The notes beneath the pieces are model-generated. The model was given only the letters and a program-made list of their open reading frames with translations. It was not told where the DNA came from and made no database searches. From contig JNVV01000040.1 in the NCBI GenBank assembly GCA_000733355.1, forward strand, positions 120,600-184,599: a DNA stretch of 64,000 nt, written 5' to 3'. This document shows, in pieces, positions 20,240 through 32,654 of this stretch. Within the stretch, counting starts at the first letter, position 1; each line of letters starts with the position of its first letter. The translations under genes and the position numbers were made by a program. This DNA comes from Falciphora oryzae. Lineage: Eukaryota > Ascomycota > Sordariomycetes > Magnaporthales > Magnaporthaceae.

Positions 20240-22089
20240 CGGGCCGCCTCGATCGCGGGGGTAGCCGCGAATGAGCCTTCGGGGACGAGGGCAATTTTAC
20301 CCGAGACGAGGACATCGTGGGCGGTATTATTGGCGGACACGTTAAAGGCCTTGATGATGGGATCGTGGCCGGCGCGCTCCCCGATCTCCGAGACCGTCAT
20401 GACAGACTAGTTGCGCTCGCTCAGCTCGACGAGGCGGCAGCTGTGGATCTGCAGGAGCGGCTGGGGCACCTCGGGCACGGGGGATCGCACGGCGGTCTTG
20501 GGCCGGGCCCGAAAAGTGCCGCCGAGCCTAGAGTTAAACGCGGCGTCCGTTTCCGCTGCTGTTCGCAGATACATCCGCGAGAAGGTACCGCTTCGCCGCG
20601 AGACAACGATGTGACGCCGAAACTACTGCCGCCGTTCTAGCCATTTATCGTCCCACGCGAGCGCACCTTCCTTAGGGTCGCTTTGGTCTGTCGAGCATTT
20701 GAAAATGTAACGCGTTGGAGGGTGCTTGCAAGGCTGAATGGTTTCCCGCCGGACTCCATGCGATCTACCAGCGGACGCTGCGCCAAATCCTGCACATTAG
20801 CGACCCGGACGACCTGCTTACCGGCGACGCCTGAAAAGGCGGTCGTCGCAGTATGCGCCGGGTCATGGGACCCGACTTTGCGGCCTTTGCCGGGCTACTG
20901 TCGTTTAAGCAACCCCAAGTCGGGCTTGCGGTCCCTGTTGCCCCGGTAGCGCATATCCATGGGCCTAGCGACGTAAAGATCCTCGGCGTCACGAATGCGG
21001 TGCGCCTTGTGAACGAAGTCGGGAAAGAATGGCCGCCGCAGCCCCACCAAAAAGTCCTAGACCTTTCTTTTGGCCCGCTGTAGTCTGCTATAGGGGAGTG
21101 CATTTTGAGAAATTTCCAGGTTCTTTTTGGTAAGAAGTTGTTAAGATAATGAGGGTCCGTCCATTGTGGCCACCTTGTTTGTTTTCGCAGAGGCTTAGAG
21201 ATGGACATGACGTTCTGCCGGGTGGAGGGTTTAGTTTTAGGTCCGCAAAGACCCAACAATGCCGGGGTGGCCCTTGTCGTAGGTTTTCAGCAGGAGTACG
21301 GCCGGTAGCGGCTCCCTAGACAGCATCGGGGCCGAGATGTTGAGGCTGCCCAACCGTAGTAGCGCCGGCAGTGGCGCCCTGGGATAAGGCGGCGGCGGCT
21401 GCGGCGGACCCAATGTGGGGCCGGGACAAGCAGCAGGCGACAACCCAACACGCGGAGGCGACCAGGTACTTGACGGGCGACCTGCAGCAGGAGGACGCGC
21501 AGTACCCACCCCAGCTTGACGCCGAGGGCGAATGACTGCCCCTCGACCCCAGAGACCCCACGGTCTGCTTGCAGTCGCGGTTCGCGGCCGTGCAGGAGGA
21601 ACGGGATGCTTCGCCACAAGTTGGATAGCGTATCCGCGGAATTGGACCAGCTAAACGGTATGGCACGGCAGGACCGGAGTCCGCCCATGGAGACATTAAA
21701 GTCAGACAGGAGCGAACGCAGCCGCGGTACGTATCACAGTTTGTGCCCAAGGCCCAGGGCCAGACTCGTGACACTACCGATAGGGCGCGCGGTCGAAGTC
21801 AGGTTGGAGATAGGCGTTACTCTTACCGGCATCAAACTAGCCAATCGGCCACTTTGCATATAGCCCAGGAGTGAGGCAGGCTGCGTCCTTAGCGCCAGCT
21901 GGTTAGGCGCCAAACCCAGCAAAGCCCAACGCGCGGGGAACACGAGTGACTGCAGCAACAACCAACTTCAAGCTTCGATACAATCGTTGAGCCTCGCGAA
22001 AATAGCACCGCGGCAACCGCCTGCAAAGCCCCAAGAAGAAGACCTACGTATAGGGAGATACGCAAGCCACGTTGTCCCTTGCATCAATC
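20240..22089. other. Decayed coding-like DNA, possible NLR scrap
   Basis: 20735-20825 on the plus strand reads EWFPAGLHAIYQRTLRQI and then SDPDDLL, resembling the LDxIYxRxLxQI helix that follows the NACHT domain in fungal STAND proteins; a stop follows. 20122-20400 on the minus strand is open (ERAGHDPIIKAFNVSANN) with no family I recognise. 21600-21720 is a short helical frame (LRHKLDSVSAELDQLNGM). 22000-22089 should hold the promoter of the HET gene. Confidence 0.3.
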
Positions 22090-25008
22090 ATGGCAGCGTC
22101 TGTGCGATCGGAGCCCGGGCCCAAGTTCGACAGGGCGACCTCGAGGGCCAGCGGCGCCCCCCCAGACGACTCCAGGAATCGAGCTTCCGGCAGCCTTGGA
22201 AACGAATACTGCTACTCTCCTCTGTCGCATGGTAGTATTCGTTTGCTTCGCCTCATGCCGCACAAAGACAAGGAGGCGCCTATACGATGCCAGCTCTTCG
22301 AGTATCCCCTGCAGGAACCGGGCCAAGGGATACATCTATACGAGGCTCTGTCGTATGTATGGGGTTCTGAGGAAAACAAGCAACCCATCTATATCCAGTC
22401 AAACGACAAAAGTGGGGGTTCTTCTGCCACTCCATCCACCGGAGACGATCATTGCTTGCTCGTCACGGCAAACCTTTACGAAACGTTGTCATATGTTCGA
22501 GATCGCCTCCTCGAACGCGTTATGTGGATAGATGCTGTTTGCATAAACCAGCAAGACGACGACGAAAAGGGACGGCAGGTTCAGTCCATGGCCAAGATTT
22601 TTGCCAACGCTATTCGCGTTATCGTCTGGCTCGGAAAGGCGGCAAGTGGTAGCGACCAAGCGTTTGAAGCATTACGCGTGGCCGCTGGGGGACGACGCGC
22701 ACCTCCCGCCATCGACGAGCCGGCCCAACAAGCAATCCTCACTTTACTTAAACGGCCATGGTTTCAACGCATCTGGGTACGTGGCAGCCAATCAACAATT
22801 GGGTACAAATTTACTGATAGATCGACTTAGGTTCTTCAAGAGGTTGCCGCAGCTCGATATGTCTTGGTCAAATGTGGTTCTTCGGCAGTTGATGGATCCA
22901 CATTTTGCTCAGGCCTCGACGCGTCGAAGCTATTCTACGACAAGCACCCAGCTCTACGGAATCTGATCCCTCCGATTACATATCTTATACGAGACGCAGC
23001 CTCCAGGCCTCAGTACGAAACAAGTCTGCCTGAAAGGAGTCCGCCAAGCCCATTCTCTCTCAACATCCGTCCTCTTGGTGAGCTGGTTGATATGTTCCAC
23101 ACCCGCAAGGCGACGAACCCTCTCGATAAGGTTTACGCCTTGCTCGGTATGAGCTCTGATGACCCCAGAACGGCACGGTTATCAGCCGACTACACGGCTT
23201 CATGGGCAGAGGTCCTTCGAAAACTTATCCAATTCTCCCTGTCCGACCAGATGTTTGTGGATACATGGAATGAGCGGGCTATGGCGGTGGTTCAGGGCAA
23301 AGGCCACATCCTTGGCAAAGTATCCTCGGTTGATTCTCGAGGCGATGCGCACAGCATAGGCATTGTTTGGAAGAACAGCCTTGGCTCTTTCGACACATCC
23401 CCGAGAAAGATCACCCTCCCGCACTCGGCACAACCTATTCTCAAAGGGGATGCCGTTTGTCTTCTGCAAGGAGCATCGAAGCCTACCATCGTCAGGCCGC
23501 GCGACTGCTATTCGGCAATTATTATAATTGCAGCTTCCATGACAGTGACAGATAGCGAATCGCCGGACCCTTTACGACCGATCACAACATCTCCAATCGA
23601 TTTCGTACTCATCTGGGACTGGGACGCATCTCAACACGAGCCACAAGATCAAGATTATGAATCTTTTATAAGCAGGCCAGGGGTGGCCCAGCGGCCGAGG
23701 ACAGAGCTGCAAGATTATCTGGACAAAGCTACTAGATTGTGGAATTTCGGGCTATTGTTAAATGGGATGGAAAGATACGAAGACGCTGGGGAAAATCTCC
23801 AGAAAGCGGTCGAGGTGTATGGGACGGCATTGAGAAGCACAGGCGATCATCTGGGTCACAGCGCTTGGATAGAGGCGGATGGGGAGACAGTGAAGATGAT
23901 CCACGATCTAGTTATTGGCGCTGCCAATGACGCCAAGAGCTTTAACGACCAAACACCGCTGTTGTGGGCCGCAAAGAATGGGCACGAGGCCGTCGTGAAG
24001 CTACTGCTCGACAAAGGCGCAACTATCGAGACAAAGGACAGTGAATACATCCGGACGCCGCTGTCGTGGGCCGCAGGGAACGGGGACGAGGCCGTCGTGA
24101 AGCTACTACTCGACAAAAGCGCAACTGTCGAAACGAAGGACGACGTCGGGGGCACGCCGCTGCACTTTGCCGCGCAGAAAGGGCACGAGGCGGTCGTGAA
24201 GCTACTACTCGAAAAAGGCGCGACTATCAAAACGAAGGACAATTTCGGCCGGACGCCGCTGTCGTGGGCCGCAGAGAACGGGCACGAGGCCGTTGTGAAG
24301 CTATTGCTCGACAAAGGCGCGACTGTCGAAACGAAGGACAACTTCGGCCGGACACCGCTGTGGCAGGCCGCAGAGAACGGGCACGAGGCCGTCGTGAAGC
24401 TACTGCTCAACAAAGGCGCAACTATCGAGACAAAGGACAGTGAATACATCCGGACGCCGCTGTGGCGGGCCGCAGAGAACGGGCATAAGGCCGTCGTGAA
24501 GCTACTACTCGACAAAAGCGCAACTGTCGAAACGAAGGACAACTTCGGCCGGACGCTGCTGCACCGGGCCGCAAAGACCGGGCACGAAGCGGTCGCGAAG
24601 CTGCTGGTGGAGCTGGGCGACGATAAGGAGGCGAAGGACAGCATCGGATGCACGCCGCTGCACCTTGCCGCGTTAAACGGGCACGAGGCCGTCGTTAAGC
24701 TGCTGCTCGAAAAGGGGGCCGACGTCGACTCGAAAGAAGAGGATGGTCGGACGCCGCTGCACGTGGCCGCGATGGAGGGGCACGAGGCGGTCGTGAAGCT
24801 GCTGGTGGAGCTGGGCGCCGACAAAAAGGCGAAAAGTAACGGCGGGCGGACGCCGCTGCACCTTGCCGCGTTCAACGAGCACGAGGCGGTCGCGAAGCTG
24901 CTGGCGGAGCTGGGCGCCGACAAGGAGGCGAAAGACGGCAGCGGGCGGACGCCGCTGCACGTGGCCGCAGAGGACGGGCACGAGGCCGTCGCGAAGCTTC
25001 TTAGATAA
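22090..25008 (+). CDS. HET-domain protein with 11 C-terminal ankyrin repeats
   Basis: HET proteins trigger incompatibility cell death in filamentous fungi. Exon 1 is 22090-22776 and exon 2 is 22831-25008, joined by a 54-bp GT-AG intron. The join restores WFQRIW-VLQEVAAARYV, a core HET motif. The product is about 953 residues. The HET domain (about 80-250) shows YEALSYVWG, MWIDAVCINQQD and VIVWLG. A middle region follows (KATNPLDKVYALLGM). Residues about 600-953 form 11 ankyrin units of 33-34 residues (consensus RTPLHxAAENGHEAVVKLLL). The start is the ATG in atcatcatgg-like context at 22090; an upstream in-frame TTG exists. The protein ends abruptly inside unit 11 (KLLR-stop), so C-terminal sequence may have been lost. 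No disabling mutation is visible. Confidence 0.85.
23940..25005 (+). repeat. Eleven ankyrin-coding tandem repeats (99-102 bp units)
   Basis: Units 1-6 are very similar at DNA level. Units 1-2 and 5-6 share an otherwise unique insert (GACAGTGAATACATCCGG), 399 bp apart, which indicates duplication of a four-unit block. Units 7-11 are a more diverged subfamily (VELGADKEAKD). Confidence 0.85.
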
Positions 25009-25009
25009 C

Positions 25010-26325
25010 GATTTTACCACCTCCCCACCCACCACCTACTACCTACGCTTACTTATATACCTAAGACGTGGCAAATGGAAGGCCTAAGAATGTGAAAGAA
25101 TATTGCTTAATGCTCTGCTGGATTTATAACGTATTGAATTTTCGTCTTGGTGGATTAGCCCTCGCGACCCTCGGTGTCGCTTCCGGCAAGTTAATGGTGG
25201 CCAAAAGGTAACAGTCGAGGCGGTACCATGTGGGCGGATTTACAGGCGCCAGCGGCGACTTGTGTCAACCGTGCACTTGGCTGCATCGAAAACGCGACCG
25301 ATTTTTGTTAGTACCTGCATATTATCAGAGCACTTGGGAGGTCACAAATGGGCTGATAATCTGTATGGCGGAAAGAGGTTGGTATTCGGAAGGAAGCCAG
25401 GCCGGAGGCCTGGGGCCTGGAGAAAATCTCTATCTACTGTGGCCTGGAGGCCCGTGCTGAGGCCTGGGCACGTGACGGGCCCGTAGGGGCCCCTACGTGC
25501 CGTGACACATATTAATTGACAGTTTTCCACTTCGTCGGCCGTTAGCGGATCCTTAAACCGCGACTTTACGCGTAGGACGCCTTCCAGACGCGCAGGGATC
25601 AGCTTCGAACGCTGCTCCAAAGCGCGCGTCTTCTCCCGTGCGGTAGTTCCGGCACGCGGTCGTTTGCGAGTCGCGAAACCTCTCTTCACTATGCACGCAC
25701 TGTGTTTGAGGCATGCCGGACAACTCACCGTGGAAAGAGAAGAGCCCTCGGCGCAGCTGGCGCCAATCCAGGGGAGTATTTGCAAGGTTGTGTCCGGGGA
25801 GCGCAATCCAGCACACGATCCTAGGCGCTGGCATGGGGCTGTTCCATCTCCATCCCTCTTCCGGCCCAAGGCTCGCGTGCCCTCCTGCTGTTCTCCTAGT
25901 CAGCGAGCCCAGTCGCCCCAGTTGCGTACCACGTCGGCCGAATCGACTCCGTAATACTGCGCCACCCGTGCCTTGAGATCTGAGCGATCGCGTAAGCCTC
26001 GTTTATCACACTGCCCGAGCCGGACGCCTTTCCCGGGAATTACCTTACCGATTCTAGGGGATATCGTGAGCATAGGATAAGGCAAACAAACTTCATCCTC
26101 TTGCCAACCCTTACAACAACCCGTATCCTGCCTCTGATTACCGATATTATCCAATTACCGTGCCCTGAACCCATATCCCTGCCTTTAGTAGTCGTGCGTG
26201 TAGCACAGCGACTCCCTCTGTGTATCCATAACATCGTTCACCTATCCGATTGTGGCTTTCACGTGATCCGAGGTAGGTAGGGAGAGACATGTCATGTCCA
26301 AACTTATAGCGGGCCGTAGCGCGTC
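25010..26325. other. Unassigned DNA downstream of the HET gene
   Basis: Minus-strand frames at 25342-25869 (CPACLKHSACIVKRGFATRK) and 25900-26154 (VAQYYGVDSADVVRNWGDW) look protein-like but I cannot assign them; a decayed transposon is possible. 25468-25500 is an imperfect palindrome around ACGTGACGGGCCCGTAGGGG. Confidence 0.3.
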
Positions 26326-26428
26326 CTGGAACGCAGCTTTGGTTGCTGGGAGGCCCCGGCCAAGGACCAACCCCGGGCGAGGGCAAGCGGGTACCGATCG
26401 AACTAGACCGGCCCGGGCGGATGTCCAA
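26326..26428 (-). repeat. Dispersed repeat R2, copy 2
   Basis: Reverse-complement match to 19357-19445, extending slightly further on both sides. The flanks are unrelated. Confidence 0.75.
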
Positions 26429-26429
26429 A

Positions 26430-27080
26430 ACAGATAGCCGTGAATTCAAAGGCTTCATGCCCGGGGGGCAGACGGTGGGGGCCGGTCGCCATACTGTGAC
26501 TTTGGTGCCAGCACGGAAAAAGCTCACGACAGTTTGATTGCACGGCGTACCAATGCGAGGCAACGTAAACACCTTCACCATCCTCTTTACACACTATCTT
26601 TACTCCCTTCCACCTTCCTCCATGCCCCCGCCGTCCTTTATGTTCTCCGTTGTCCAGTAGACACTGCCATGTTGTATCTCGTTACCACTACTGACGTAAC
26701 CCGAGTTGGCGCTGCCCTGTCCTGCCCCAGCGCCGTCTTATCGGTTATCGGGGGGAGTGGGCCCAGTCTATTATCACCTGTCCAACCACTCGCCACCGTA
26801 TTACAGCGGCCCATGCCCACGCTATCAATCAATTGCGTTCCCATCCCGAACAAACATCGCTTTCAGCACTGTCCGGGTAGATCGTCGTTTCCGGTCCAGT
26901 AGCCTTGAGGTTGTTTGGTTGTGGGAAGTTTATGGGCTTCTAGCTCGTCGACCTCCGAGGGGGTGTAGGATATGTCGGGACTTTGTTCCCGGGTATGCGG
27001 AATGCTGGGAAACTCCCGCCTGGGGTTTATTGACCCCAACAGCAGCGGGTTATCTAGGGAAGGGGGTTCGTGCCTCCACT
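26430..27080. other. Unassigned DNA
   Basis: Short frames exist on both strands with no recognisable domain. Confidence 0.3.
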
Positions 27081-27081
27081 G

Positions 27082-28640
27082 CTAATGACAAGGGCCGGGA
27101 TGCTTGGAGTCACCACCAATGTGACGGTACTCGCCTCGCCGCTCCCACTGTTTTTGATGCCTCCTCGCAAGTATTTGTTGATAGAGAGCCTTGTAGCATC
27201 GCTGGTCACCGGGTGCTGGCTTCCAGCGCCGGAATCTGACGTCCTCCTCAGCACGTTCAACATGCCAAACAAACCAAGGCCTGGTGACAAGAAAGTTTGC
27301 CTCGTCGAGCCCCAGGCCACTAGGACCCTGGAATCCATATCCCCACACGGCATTGGGCGACACCCGCGCGTCATAGGGTTTATGCATGCGATACTGAAGG
27401 AGAGTGCGCAGATGGGTCCATCTCCGGGACCGGATCTTCTTGTCAGCGTCTCGCGGCTCCCATTTCCACATCCAGTCGTCAGCTTGGTCACCGGGCTGTA
27501 AGTTGCGCCCAGGGACGCCCCATGCCGGATTCCAGATGCCAAGCTTTTGCCAGCGAACTTTGAACAGGGGAAGAGCGGGCGGCGCTGACACGACATCGAC
27601 AGCTCGCCGTCAAAGCTCGCCACTTCGTCAAAGTCGTAGTCATCCAGGAGAAGACGTCGGGGTTCTGCTCGTAATTCGGTCAAGTACATGAACTTGGGGC
27701 TGAATAGATAGGTCGCCCTACTCGCTATCGCAGATATGTCGTCGCCATCTAAAGGGCGCTGCATGGCTCTCAGCAAGTCGCCTGGAAGTGGATCAGCGCC
27801 CTCGCTCGCCGACACGTCGTCGGGGCCCGGGGTCGCTTTCTCTTCCTCATCTGCCTCGATGGAACGGCGAGGAGGGTCGGCATTGATGCCCTTGCCTGCT
27901 TCGGCGAGCTCATTGCGGGATTCGGCGACACCCAAATTGAAAGGTTGTCGCGGCTTGCTCATGGTCTCGGCATCAATGCGGCCAGCCGCCATGAGGTTGG
28001 CGGGCCATCGGAACGGGTCAAGGCGGCGGCTGTTGGCTGAAGCTGTAAGTCCTGGCGGGGCTTGCTCGAGTGCGGACTGTGATTGTGATGCTCGAGATGG
28101 AGGAGCTTGAGGGGCTACTCGTAGTGCTCGAAATGGATTTTGAGTTGTTCTGCCCCTGTGCATCCGATTGCGAGATTGGGACGGGTCGCCGAAAGGAAAC
28201 ATTGCCCTCAAAGGCACTCTGAGGCGCGGCGTTGTTAGAGGAGACGTCCAGCGCGGCCACCTCACTCGGTTGGCAGGCAGTGCTCAGAAGCATTGAGCCC
28301 TCCTCCATACCTGGACCTGCTGATTGGCTGTGTCACTGGCTGGCCTCCAACACTGGCGGCAAACGATTGGACCAGAGCCTCGACACGCTCACCTCTGCCT
28401 TGGTCGCAAATGTGGCTGTTGGCCCACGTCTTCGTCCCAACATTCTCTACTGCCGTCTCGTCTTTACTAGTCGTCAAGGACCAGCGCGGCCAGGTGCCCT
28501 CCGCCCAACCCGCTGGCTGGGACGCTTGCAGAAAGCCCTGCACGAGTGTGTTCAGGGCCGCATCCTTCCAGACTTGATCCCACTTGTCAACCTCTGGGAG
28601 CACAGCTGCGGCGAAGGCAGTGGGCCTCGAAGCCAGCATC
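27082..28640 (-). pseudogene. Unrecognised protein gene, probably broken
   Basis: Several minus-strand frames read as parts of one protein. They are 28640-28265 (VDKWDQVWKDAALNTLVQGF), a Ser-rich stretch at about 28308-28020, then LDPFRWPANLMAAGRIDAE to LLLDDYDFDEVASFDGEL (about 28030-27600), and finally VRWQKLGIWNPAWGVPG through DDWMWKWEPRD to NFLVTRPWFVWHVERAEED (27575-27230). The last part is rich in Trp and looks clearly selected. I found no canonical introns that join all parts, so I favour frameshifts. The family is unknown to me. A correct gene would be about 450-500 residues. Confidence 0.4.
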
Positions 28641-28660
28641 ACTTCCCAGCTGATGGGTGA

Positions 28661-29509
28661 TTTGCCACATCATGACAGCTGGATTCCGTCCGATTTTCTT
28701 TCTAAATGTAATGCTCTCGAGCACTACCGAAAGGAAGTTAGTGTTGACGGTTATCGGGCTCCCCGAGTGAGATTTCGAGGCTCTCATCCAATTTAATGTG
28801 CACCCTGAAAGCACGACGGTTCGCTATAGGCCATCCGTCTGAGACCAGGATACTCGAGCCGGCGGCAAGAATAGATCCTGGCGCGAGAGCAACACCTATA
28901 TCTCATCTTCAGTTGCGAACAAGACGTAATACGCTCCGATGTTGGCTTTCCCTGACAACCTCGCAATCCCCAACCTCTGTGAGTGAGGCGGCGACCTCCT
29001 CGGCCGCAAATTACAGCGGAGGCAATAGCCTGGAAGATTTCGCCTTGCGGCCGCCGACGGTAGCTTGGTTGTCGGAAGCCGTATCGAGAGACCGCTACCC
29101 GCTCGGCGTTTCCGGGCTCCAGTCTAATAGACTCCGTCACAAGCATGGCTGTTGGCCGTCTTTGGACTGCAGCATCTTGGTCTCGTGGGCGCCCTTCCAG
29201 AGATGCCTCTCGAGACCGGCTACCTTTCGAGCTTTATTACCATGCTCCCTTTGCTCTCCACATTTTGCCTCCTCTCTTAGCCTTCCCGTCCTATCACTTC
29301 TGCCTATAACCTTGCCCCCCTTTTCCTACATCCCATTTTGTACACTTTCACCCCTAACTTGACCATTCCTTGGTCTGTTCCTTTTGTATAACGTTCTTTT
29401 TCTTCCATTTCCAGCCTCAATTCTGCGCCTTCTTCCTGCATTGCGCACTTTGTCATCCACCGTCACCACCTATCTTGGGTTTTCGCTCAAGATCAGCCAC
29501 AAGTCTGAG
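28661..29509. other. Intergenic, pyrimidine-rich toward the kinase gene
   Basis: 29230-29460 is strongly C/T-rich on the plus strand, as often seen upstream of filamentous-fungal genes, and fits a promoter for the gene starting at 29510. I see no coding support. Confidence 0.4.
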
Positions 29510-31550
29510 ATGGTCGGATCTCCAAATTCGAGCACTCTCTTCCAGCTTCTGCCGCTGAGCCAGCCCGTCCACGGTGCTATCGATCACCCCGACAACGAGC
29601 AATTCGTCTCGAGGAACCAGGGTGACCAACGTGGTCTAGAGGTTGGCTTCCATGTTCCTACAGCCCCTGAAGGCAGCATCATGACCACACTTGGTCGTGA
29701 TGGCGATCTTACTTTTCATCATGACATACCGAGAAACCCATGTCCCGCATCCATGTTGCTTTCGAGTTCAACCCGGCGACCAGCCTTGTCGTGCTTTCGT
29801 TCAAAAGCACTACCACCCCTTCGGCGTCGGTGGCACTCAGTCCGTTGACTTCAGATGGTGGCGACGAGGTCGTACACGGAGGCGGCGTCATCGTCTACGG
29901 CACCAACTACACTCTCTCCATCGTCTCCTACGAGTTCAAACTCGTTTGGGCAACGCTTTCCGAAGACCCAGAGCATAATGTTGGCCTTCTCAAGCAGCTT
30001 GTGCTCCTAGGCTATAACGCTTCCATGGAGCGCGCGGCAAATGTCAGATCACGAGACCGGCCAACAGGACACGACGCGAAGGCTAAGGCTTTATCGTGGT
30101 GCCGTTCTAGGCTGGGCAGACCGAAATAAGCCGTCATAAAAGACGTTAGGCCCCTTCGACGGACTCTTGGCGCGGGCGGCTTTGGTGTAGTCTATCGAGC
30201 CTTCGACCAGCAGTCAGGTTATGCGTTCGCCATCGAGGGTGGAGACCTCGAAAGCCAAGTCGTCGCGGTCGACATTGTAACCATTCCCCAAATGGGCGAT
30301 GCCGAGATGGACGACGTCGAAATGGAAGAGAATAGGGGATATGCACTGGACTGTCTTTGGCAAGATATTTGCCTTCTTCAGGACCTCAATCATGTGAGCT
30401 ACATTCTGATTTATAGCTGTTTGACCCCGTGTCGCCTTTATCCCCTCACAGCACAGAATCCATCGCTCGGTCCATTGTACTAATCAATATGGTTAGCCCC
30501 ATGTTATCGAATTTCTCGGCTACGACGACTCCGACCCCGAACACCCGGAAATCTTCATGCCACTGCGGGACGGGTCTGTGGACATGCTCGCCGAATGCTT
30601 CGACGATGATGCTAGGTTTCAGCTTTGCTTCCCACTTGCCGAGCAGATTCTCAGCGCCCTTGACTACCTGGACTGCGAAAACCTCATTCACCGCGACATT
30701 AAGCCTAGCAATATCTTATTCTCGAGTCTGTCTGGTGGCGGGTATATCTTCCAGCTCGCCGACTTTGGGCTTGTTGAATACCGAGGTCAAGCCAACACGA
30801 TCAGCGGCACTAGGGAGCACATGGCCCCAGAGGTTGGGGGCATATCTCTCGGCCCCCGGAGCCCCAAGAGTGGCCTTTGGTCCTTCTGCGCAACTATCCT
30901 CAACGTGCCCAACAAGTTCCCACCTACTGACACGGATCAACTTTCGCTCATACACGCCGTGCAAACCGAGACCGAGGCCTACCCACTCCTGGCGCACATG
31001 GGCAAGCACCACCCTGACCACCACGCGTCTGCCGCGCAGCTCCTCGTCGGGTACTTCGAATCAAAGGGCCTGAGCTCGAGCGAGCGCGCGATTCCAAAGC
31101 TGAATCCTCTCACTGTCGACGCCGAGACGCCGGCTCCTACGACTTCTACCCAGTCCTGCCAGCCGCTGCTACCCCCGAGGCCACTATAGCTCCTACCCGG
31201 CCGCCATCCCCGCCGCTGCCATTCGGACCGACCGAACCCAGACGCCTGGACACGCTGCAGATCGGCACGTCCCTGGTGCGCTCCCGCACACGTTTCCAAG
31301 CTGGCGGTGGCAGGCCCAACAACGACAACAGACCTGGAGTGCGCATGCGGCCCCGGCGAGCCGCAAGAGGGGCGGCGGATCGGGCGTGTGGAGCAAGATC
31401 GGGCCGAACCGCGTCAGGCGTGACGGGGTCAAGAAGCACCAGGCTACGACGCCGCCGGACGCTCGCAAGAGGGAGCAGGCCCTCGCTGCTGCTGCGGACA
31501 AGTACATGGCGATGGGGCGGGAGGTCGAGGTCAGCTACGTGTTTGTCTAG
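29510..31550 (+). pseudogene. FHA-domain protein kinase, disabled
   Basis: This would be a Ser/Thr kinase with an N-terminal phosphothreonine-binding FHA domain. The frame from ATG 29510 reaches GSIMTTLGRDGDLTFHHDI. A 1-base shift near 29735 moves it to MSRIHVAFEFNP, the FHA core. A TAA stop at 30127 precedes the kinase domain in the same frame (LGAGGFGVVYRAFD). Intron 30394-30496 (GTGAGC...TACTAATC...TTAG) gives the join LNH-PHVIEFLGYDD. HRD (LIHRDIKPSNILF) and DFG (LADFGLVEY) are present. The VAIK lysine is not evident (YAFAIEGG), and the structural Asp after the activation segment is Gly (KSGLWSF). A further shift after 31189 leads to a basic C-terminus (GVWSKIGPNRVRRDG) ending near 31550. 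Confidence 0.75.
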
Positions 31551-32042
31551 CGTGGTTGACTGCAACAGGGGCTGAAGTCGGCATCTTCTGGGGGATATTG
31601 GCCAGTTGACGAGGCTCGAGGCCGGGTGAGCGGAGAAGCGCGTGGGAGGGAACTCGGACGGGTAGAATACCTTGCTTATGGCTGGTGGGCGTCATTATCA
31701 CGGTGTCTGGCATAAGTGTGAGACGGTTAGGCTGGCTTTGTGGTTGTTGTTTTTTGTTTGTCTTTTCTGTCAGGCGTTTATGCCCACGCGGATGCACTTT
31801 CATTTGTTTCTGTTTCTTCCTTTCTTATTGCATGTATTGTTATAACTACTCTCTTTTTATTCTTTGGTGGATATATCTCTGGAATGGTTGGATTGTGTTT
31901 CTTTTCTTTTTTCTCGCTGGATAGGAAGATTATAGGCAAATAAATCCTACTCTATTCGTATACTTCGCCGGGCATCTCGACATGGATCCGTAGATTCTTC
32001 TAGGAACAAAGTGTGGGTGACGCGGCGAAGACCGGTCTCGCT
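31551..32042. other. Intergenic, T-rich
   Basis: 31730-31930 is T/TTC-rich on the plus strand and resembles a 3' untranslated region. No gene is visible. Confidence 0.4.
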
Positions 32043-32654
32043 TCAAACGCTAGGAAAGATCCTCTGCAGAACGAAATCTCTCCCCGTTTCCAAGGCGGCG
32101 CTCGAATCCACCACAATAATCCTGTCCAGCGCTGCCGGACGGCACGGGGAGTCGATCCACCTCCTGAATAGGGCGCGCGAATCCTCGCCCGCCCTCGCGC
32201 CGGCCGCAGCCGCAGGCGGCTCATCGACCGCCGTCCGCTGGCTCGCCATCGGGCGTTCCCTGGCGCGCAGCCTCCGGTCCAGCAGGTCGACGTCGGCGAC
32301 CCTGCATTCGACGTACCAGTAGGCGGATCCGTATCGCGCAGCCAGCTCCGAGCCGCGGTCGGCGACCTCGACGGAGTTGCAGGTGCTGTCCATTATGACG
32401 GCTTCGAGCCCCTGCTGCATCGCTGACTCGGCGAGCGCCCACTGGAGGTTGTAGGCCAGCTTGGCAACCTGGTCAAAGGGCAGGAGGCCGTCGGTGGATT
32501 GGAGCAGGGAGGACCTGATCACGTCGTGGTCGATGACGAGGCCGCCGGTCGACTGCTGGAGGAGCTGAGCCATGGAGCTTTTGCCGGCGCCGGGAGCCCC
32601 GGACATTTGGATGAACAGTCTGGGTCGGGTGGCTGTTGAATCATGTTTAGGCAT
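32043..32654 (-). CDS. P-loop kinase-like ATP-binding protein (AAA_33 type)
   Basis: This single-exon frame of 203 residues has Walker A GAPGAGKSS at residues 19-27, directly after a short beta strand (RLFIQMSG). DHDVIRSSLL follows at the position where small-molecule and zeta-toxin-like P-loop kinases bind the phosphate acceptor. DSTCNSVEVADRG fits the next strand, and RRLRARERP fits an arginine-rich lid. The target is unknown: such proteins phosphorylate small molecules or nucleic-acid ends, and sequence alone does not decide. I chose ATG 32654; an in-frame GTG lies 9 bp upstream. The domain looks complete. Confidence 0.7.
   Translation of the reverse strand: MPKHDSTATRPRLFIQMSGAPGAGKSSMAQLLQQSTGGLVIDHDVIRSSLLQSTDGLLPFDQVAKLAYNLQWALAESAMQQGLEAVIMDSTCNSVEVADRGSELAARYGSAYWYVECRVADVDLLDRRLRARERPMASQRTAVDEPPAAAAGARAGEDSRALFRRWIDSPCRPAALDRIIVVDSSAALETGRDFVLQRIFPSV

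Noticed and set aside
23856..24923. 355-codon open frame on the minus strand
   Set aside because: Antisense to the ankyrin repeats; same compositional effect.
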